Both the position numbers and the translations under genes were made by a program. Shown in pieces: positions 60,368 through 64,000 of a stretch of 64,000 nt of DNA. Position 1 is the stretch's first letter. Each line of letters begins with the position of its first letter. The notes beneath the pieces are model-generated. The model saw nothing but the letters and a program-made list of their open reading frames with translations, had not been told where the DNA came from and made no database searches. The stretch comes from Massilia phosphatilytica (GTDB taxonomy: Bacteria; Pseudomonadota; Gammaproteobacteria; Burkholderiales; Burkholderiaceae_D): the NCBI RefSeq assembly GCF_002968015.1, contig NZ_PUIP01000023.1, positions 1 through 64,000 on the forward strand. Reading direction: 5' to 3'.

Positions 60368-60757
60368 ATGTCTTATACCGAAGCCTACAGCAGCTATCAC
60401 GCCACCAGCCTGGATGCGCAAACGTCGCGCGCCTCGCCGATCGAACTCGTGCTGGTGCTGACCGACGGCCTGCTCGACGAACTGGCGCGCGCCCGCGCCC
60501 ACATCGTCGCCAAGCGCTACGAACAGCGCGCGCACAGCATCAACAAATGCGTCGACATCATCAACGGCTTGTCCAGCTCCCTCGATGTCGAGACCGGCGG
60601 CCAGGTCGTGGCCAACCTCGCCAACCTGTACGACTTCTGCGTCACGCACCTGCATGGCGCCGGCATCAAGCAGGATCCGGCGATGGTGGACGAGGTCGTG
60701 AAAGTCATGACCACCATCCGCCAGGGCTGGGCCGGCGTACAGGCGCGCAATGGCTGA
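60368..60757 (+). CDS. fliS: Flagellin export chaperone FliS
   Basis: The protein has 129 residues, all helical, with the YHATSLDAQTSRASPIELVLVLTDGLLDEL start and INKCVDIINGLSSSLDVETGG segment of FliS (two separate stretches). It prevents premature flagellin assembly. It overlaps fliT by 8 bp. Confidence 0.93.
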   Translation: MSYTEAYSSYHATSLDAQTSRASPIELVLVLTDGLLDELARARAHIVAKRYEQRAHSINKCVDIINGLSSSLDVETGGQVVANLANLYDFCVTHLHGAGIKQDPAMVDEVVKVMTTIRQGWAGVQARNG

Positions 60758-61079
60758 CAAGACCGACCGGCAGGCACGGCTGGCGCACCTGGGGAATATC
60801 CTGCAGGACGCCGCCGCGCGCGAGGACTGGGACCGGCTGGGCGAACAGGCCCGCGCCCTGCTCCCGGCCTTGCACGCGCTCGCCGCACAGGGACCGTGGA
60901 ATGCCGGGGAACGCGCCGCGCTGGAACGCGTGCGCGTCCAGCACGACACGGCCGCGCGCCACGTGGCCGCCGCCGCGCGCGCGCTCGAGCCGCGCCTGCA
61001 AGAGATGCGCACCAACAAAGACGGCTGGATCGCCTACGCGATGCACAGCGAAACAGAATCAGGCGCAAGCCAGGAATGA
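60750..61079 (+). CDS. fliT: Flagellar FliT-like chaperone
   Basis: The protein has 109 residues, helical, between fliS and fliK, the position of fliT/lafD. Sequence similarity to known FliT is weak (WDRLGEQARALLPALHAL, RLQEMRTNKDGWIAYA), so the name rests mainly on synteny and size. It would bind FliD. Confidence 0.7.
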   Translation: MADKTDRQARLAHLGNILQDAAAREDWDRLGEQARALLPALHALAAQGPWNAGERAALERVRVQHDTAARHVAAAARALEPRLQEMRTNKDGWIAYAMHSETESGASQE

Positions 61080-62239
61080 CCATGATGCTCAACACCGTAA
61101 CCCCGTCCACGTCGGCCCTGCCAGCCGCCAAGCAGGCGAACGCCCCGGCCGCTGCGCAGGATGCACCGGCCACGGCGGCACCCGCGCAATCCGCGGCCGA
61201 CGGCGCCGCCCCGGCACCGGCCCAGCCGTTTGCCCGCTGGCTCGGCCTGCAGGACGTCGCGCAGGCGTCCGCGGCCCTGCCGGTGGATCCGACGCTGGAC
61301 GCTGCCGCCGCGCAAGCGGGCGCGTCCACCGACGCCGCACCGGCCACGGCCGACGCCCAGTCCGCGGATGACAGCAAGGCCGCCACGCCCGACACTCCCC
61401 TGCTGGCCGCGATGACGATGCCGCTGATGCCACTGTCGCCGCAGCAGGTCACCCAGGCCGTGCAGGCCGCCCAGGGCGGTACGCACGCCGGCACGGACGA
61501 TGCGGGCAAGCCCGACGCACAGGCCCAGCCGCTCGCGGTCTCCGGACAGGATACCCGCCGCGCACCGGTCGCCCTGCCCCAGGTGGCCCTCGAGGCAACT
61601 CGCCAGGATGCGACGGCCGCCAACGTGCGCCTGGCCGTCCAGGGCAATGCCGCCAACGGCAACGCCGGCACCGGCACCGGCGGCCAGGATACGGGTACGG
61701 ACGGGTCGGGTGCGCAGAGCGTCCAGCCCGGCACGAACGCCGCGGCCGCGCCGGTACCGGGCGCCGTGACGGTGTCGGCGGCCCAGCCGGCCGCCGACAC
61801 CGTCAAGCTGGCCGGCCCGCCGACCGCATGGCGCCAGAGTCTGCAGGAAACGCTGGGCGACCGCCTGAACGTGCACGTCGCCAACAACGTGCAGCAGGCC
61901 ACGATCAGCATCGAGCCGCCCCAGCTGGGCCGCATCGACATCGCGATCCGCCACAGCGCCGGCACGCTGGAAGTGAACATCACGGCGACCAACGGCGACG
62001 TGCTGCGCCAGCTGCAGACCGTCAGCGACAACCTGCGCAACGATTTGTCGCAGCGCCAGTACACGGAGGTCGCCGTGACGGTGACCCCGGCACCGAAGAA
62101 CAATGCGGCGCCGTTCGGCGACCCGCAACAGCAGGGCCGCGGCCGCCAGCAGGGCCGCGACCAGGACAACGAGCCCGGCCGCGGTCTGGCCGAGGCAGGC
62201 AACCCCGCGTCCGTGTTCAACCTCGGCCGCGACTCGTAA
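61076..62239 (+). CDS. fliK: Flagellar hook-length control protein FliK
   Basis: The protein has 387 residues. A long Ala/Pro/Gln-rich disordered N-terminal region (the molecular ruler) is followed by a C-terminal Flg_hook domain (about 270-345; WRQSLQETLGDRLNVHVANN, ISIEPPQLGRIDIAIRHSAG, DVLRQLQTVSDNLRNDL) that signals FlhB. ATG 61076 overlaps the fliT stop; further ATGs at 61082 and 61085 are alternatives. Confidence 0.92.
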   Translation: MTMMLNTVTPSTSALPAAKQANAPAAAQDAPATAAPAQSAADGAAPAPAQPFARWLGLQDVAQASAALPVDPTLDAAAAQAGASTDAAPATADAQSADDSKAATPDTPLLAAMTMPLMPLSPQQVTQAVQAAQGGTHAGTDDAGKPDAQAQPLAVSGQDTRRAPVALPQVALEATRQDATAANVRLAVQGNAANGNAGTGTGGQDTGTDGSGAQSVQPGTNAAAAPVPGAVTVSAAQPAADTVKLAGPPTAWRQSLQETLGDRLNVHVANNVQQATISIEPPQLGRIDIAIRHSAGTLEVNITATNGDVLRQLQTVSDNLRNDLSQRQYTEVAVTVTPAPKNNAAPFGDPQQQGRGRQQGRDQDNEPGRGLAEAGNPASVFNLGRDS

Positions 62240-62281
62240 GTCACAAACGAATCGGGAGCGCCCCTGAGCGCGAGTACCAAC

Positions 62282-62752
62282 ATGAGCAAAATGAAAATGA
62301 TTATTGCCATCGCCGGCGCCGTCATCGTGAGTGCGGCCGGTGCGGGTGGCGCGGTCTGGTGGTTCATGCCCAAGCCCGCGGCGGCCGCCGGCGCGGCGAA
62401 AAAGGCGGAGCCCGAGAAGGCCAAGGAAGGCAAGCCGGTCAAGTACGTGACGCTGGACAAGGTCATCGTGATGCTGCGCCGCGGCCCGGAGGACAGCGAC
62501 ACGCACTACCTGTCGACCGACCTCGTGCTGTCGACGGAAGCGGCCAAGGAAAAGGAAACGAAGGAAAACCTGCCGCTGCTGCGCAGCCTGGCGGTGCGTA
62601 CCCTGTCGGCCTACACGATGAAGGAAGCGGCCGGCATGACGGTGGAACAGTACGCGGATGAACTGAACAAATCCTTCGACGCCAATTATGAGCACGAGCA
62701 CACGGAAAAACCGTTCGTGCAAGTCATGATCGGCAAGCTGATCATCGAATAA
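62282..62752 (+). CDS. fliL: Flagellar basal-body-associated protein FliL
   Basis: The protein has 156 residues: one N-terminal membrane span (MIIAIAGAVIVSAAGAGGAVWWF), a charged Ala/Lys/Glu linker and a periplasmic domain (YVTLDKVIVMLRRG, LRSLAVRTLSAYTMKEAAG). It acts on the stator. It corresponds to lafF by position. Confidence 0.92.
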   Translation: MSKMKMIIAIAGAVIVSAAGAGGAVWWFMPKPAAAAGAAKKAEPEKAKEGKPVKYVTLDKVIVMLRRGPEDSDTHYLSTDLVLSTEAAKEKETKENLPLLRSLAVRTLSAYTMKEAAGMTVEQYADELNKSFDANYEHEHTEKPFVQVMIGKLIIE

Positions 62753-62766
62753 CCATCGGGGACAAT

Positions 62767-63507
62767 GTGGGTTACATGACCGACTACGCCGACAGCTACG
62801 CCAGCAGCGAATATGCCGACGCCGCCATCCACGCGGCCATGAGCGCGGCCGAAGAGCAGAAGCACCTCGTCGCATACGCGCCGCTCGTCAAGCGCATCGC
62901 GCGCCAGCTCACCTCGCAGGTGTCGGGCGCGATGGGGCGCGAAGACATGGAGCAGATCGGACTGATGGGCCTGCTCGAAGCGCTGCGCCGCTATGGCGCC
63001 CCGGACACCGGCTTCGCCAGCTACGCGTCGCTGCGCGTGCGCGGCGCGATCCTCGACGAACTGCGGCGCCAGGACTGGCGTCCCCGCGCCGTGCGCCAGG
63101 ACAGCCACAAGATGCGCGATGCCGTGCGCGCCCTCACCCGCAAGCTCGGCCGCGAGCCGAACGACAAGGAAGCGGCGGACGCGCTCGGCCTCAGCCAGGA
63201 AGAGTGGCGCCAGTTCCTCCTGGACGATGTCGCCGAGGAGCTGCTCAGCTTCGACGACGTGCTGCAGGAAGCGACCGAGCGCGCCCACAACGCCCCCGGT
63301 CCGGAAGAACAGTTCATGGTGCGCCGCAGCCTGGAGCAGGCGCTGTCCGCCCTGAACGAACGCGAACAGCGCGTGATCCAGATGATTTATGAATTCGAGC
63401 TCAGCTACAAGGAAATCGCGGCCGTGCTCGACCTGTCCGACGCCCGCGTCTGCCAGCTCAACAAGAGTGCATTGGCCAAGATGAAAGCCGCGCTGGCCCA
63501 GGCCTGA
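62767..63507 (+). CDS. fliA: Flagellar sigma factor FliA/LafS (sigma-28)
   Basis: The protein has 246 residues: sigma region 2 (EEQKHLVAYAPLVKRIARQL, EDMEQIGLMGLLEALRRY), FliA-specific region 3 (DWRPRAVRQDSHKMRDAVRAL) and region 4 HTH (LNEREQRVIQMIYEFELSYKEIAAVLDLSDARVCQLNKSAL in two helices). GTG 62767 has GGGGA 4 bp upstream; ATG 62776 is the alternative. Directing late lateral-flagellar genes such as fliC is expected from its place between fliL and motA. Confidence 0.93.
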   Translation: MGYMTDYADSYASSEYADAAIHAAMSAAEEQKHLVAYAPLVKRIARQLTSQVSGAMGREDMEQIGLMGLLEALRRYGAPDTGFASYASLRVRGAILDELRRQDWRPRAVRQDSHKMRDAVRALTRKLGREPNDKEAADALGLSQEEWRQFLLDDVAEELLSFDDVLQEATERAHNAPGPEEQFMVRRSLEQALSALNEREQRVIQMIYEFELSYKEIAAVLDLSDARVCQLNKSALAKMKAALAQA

Positions 63508-63536
63508 ACGACCAGACAAGAAAGGTAACAACAATC

Positions 63537-64000
63537 ATGCAAATCCTTGGCATTCTCATCGTGCTCGGCGCCGTGTTCGGCGGCTACATGATGATGGGCG
63601 GCAGCGCCGGCGCCATCTGGCAGCCCAACGAACTGATCGTCATCTGCGGCGCCGCCCTCGGCGCCCTCGTGCTCGCCAATCCCAAGCACGTGCTGGTCGA
63701 GCTGGTCGGCCAGATGAAAAAGATCGCTGGCAAGCACAAGCACGACTCCGAATTCCAGCGCCAGCTGCTCCTGCTGATGTACGAACTGCTGCAGACGGCG
63801 GCCGGCGGCCTGAAGGCGCTCGACGCCCACGTCGAGGCACCGAAGGACAGCCCGATGTTCCAGCGCTATCCGCTCATCCTGGAAGAGCCGAAGCTGCTGG
63901 CGTTCATCGTCGACAACTTCCGCCTGATGGCGATGGGCAAGATCAACGCCCACGAGCTGGAAGGCGTGCTCGAGCAGGAACTCGAAGCCATCCACGAAGA
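63537..64000 (+). CDS. motA: Flagellar motor stator protein MotA (LafT type), N-terminal part
   Basis: The first 154 residues are in the window; the frame is open at the edge. Two membrane spans (ILGILIVLGAVFGGYMMMGG and LIVICGAALGALVLAN) start the MotA/TolQ fold. The cytoplasmic loop (LEEPKLLAFIVDNFRLMAMGKINAHELEGVLEQEL in pieces) is typical of proton-type MotA. AAAGGT precedes ATG 63537. motB/lafU is expected next. Confidence 0.93.
   Translation, partial: MQILGILIVLGAVFGGYMMMGGSAGAIWQPNELIVICGAALGALVLANPKHVLVELVGQMKKIAGKHKHDSEFQRQLLLLMYELLQTAAGGLKALDAHVEAPKDSPMFQRYPLILEEPKLLAFIVDNFRLMAMGKINAHELEGVLEQELEAIHE

Noticed and set aside
1..64000. CRISPR arrays, rRNA, tRNA, prophage or intact IS elements
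   Set aside because: No regularly spaced repeats, no rRNA or tRNA-like sequence and no transposase, integrase or phage gene was recognised in either strand.

Overview
The window looks like chromosome of a GC-rich betaproteobacterium of the Oxalobacteraceae (Massilia/Telluria/Duganella type). This rests on the very high GC codon use, the System I ccmABC..I order, cytochrome c4/c' proteins, large TonB receptors, a lateral-type flagellar locus and the general protein flavour. No rRNA, tRNA, CRISPR array, prophage or intact insertion sequence was seen. One cluster of short REP-like repeats lies at 36435-36643.

Layout. 1-3.4 kb: 5' part of a glutathione-dependent formaldehyde dehydrogenase gene (adhC), a divergent GlxA-type AraC regulator and a GAF/EAL phosphodiesterase. 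3.4-5.9 kb: a sulfate-binding protein (sbp) and a sigma-54 enhancer-binding protein of the SfnR type. 6.1-14.9 kb: an RND efflux operon (adaptor, two permeases, outer-membrane channel). 14.9-22.7 kb: metY facing a complete cytochrome c maturation set (ccmAB, then ccmCDEFGHI), with a structured leader or small RNA between ccmB and ccmC. 22.7-32.6 kb: a long minus-strand gene train with a planctomycete-like DUF1549/DUF1553 protein, a DUF1501 protein, three c-type cytochromes, peroxiredoxin, SMP-30 protein, dienelactone hydrolase, a lectin-like secreted protein and a Deg protease. 33-36.4 kb: rhodanese-like protein, cytochrome b561, ScsB/DsbD. 36.7-44.7 kb: exbD-exbB-tonB and two related TonB-dependent receptors. 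44.9-64 kb: a flagellar locus laid out like lateral (Flag-2/Laf) systems, cut off within motA.

The most interesting signal is regulatory. (1) Four promoters (sbp, the SfnR-like gene, the metY/ccmA gap, the ccmB/ccmC gap) share a box of about 30 bp with identical or near-identical spacing, a short way upstream of a -10 element. It resembles the CysB/SsuR sulfur boxes. (2) Downstream of the SfnR-like activator, five well-spaced -24/-12 (sigma-54) promoters precede five transcription units: RND pump, rhodanese-cytochrome b-DsbD, tonB-exbBD, receptor 1 and receptor 2. A sixth precedes the DUF1549/DUF1501/cytochrome train. Every one of these promoter regions holds a pair of palindromic sites of the form CTGYTG-N6-SAACAG, the two sites 23, 31, 31 or 41 bp apart. 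I infer a two-step cascade, CysB-type regulator -> SfnR-like activator -> sigma-54, that switches on an envelope uptake/redox/efflux system under sulfur limitation. The CysB -> SfnR -> sigma-54 order is established for SfnR of Pseudomonas putida; the gene content seen here is not something I know to be described.

The flagellar locus is self-contained on both strands. fliM-N-P-Q-R-flhB-flhA run leftward and fliE-F-G-H-I-J, fliD-S-T-K-L, fliA and motA run rightward. The short FliM has no CheY-binding N-terminus, and no LafK-type activator lies in the 351-bp divergent gap where lateral systems usually carry it.
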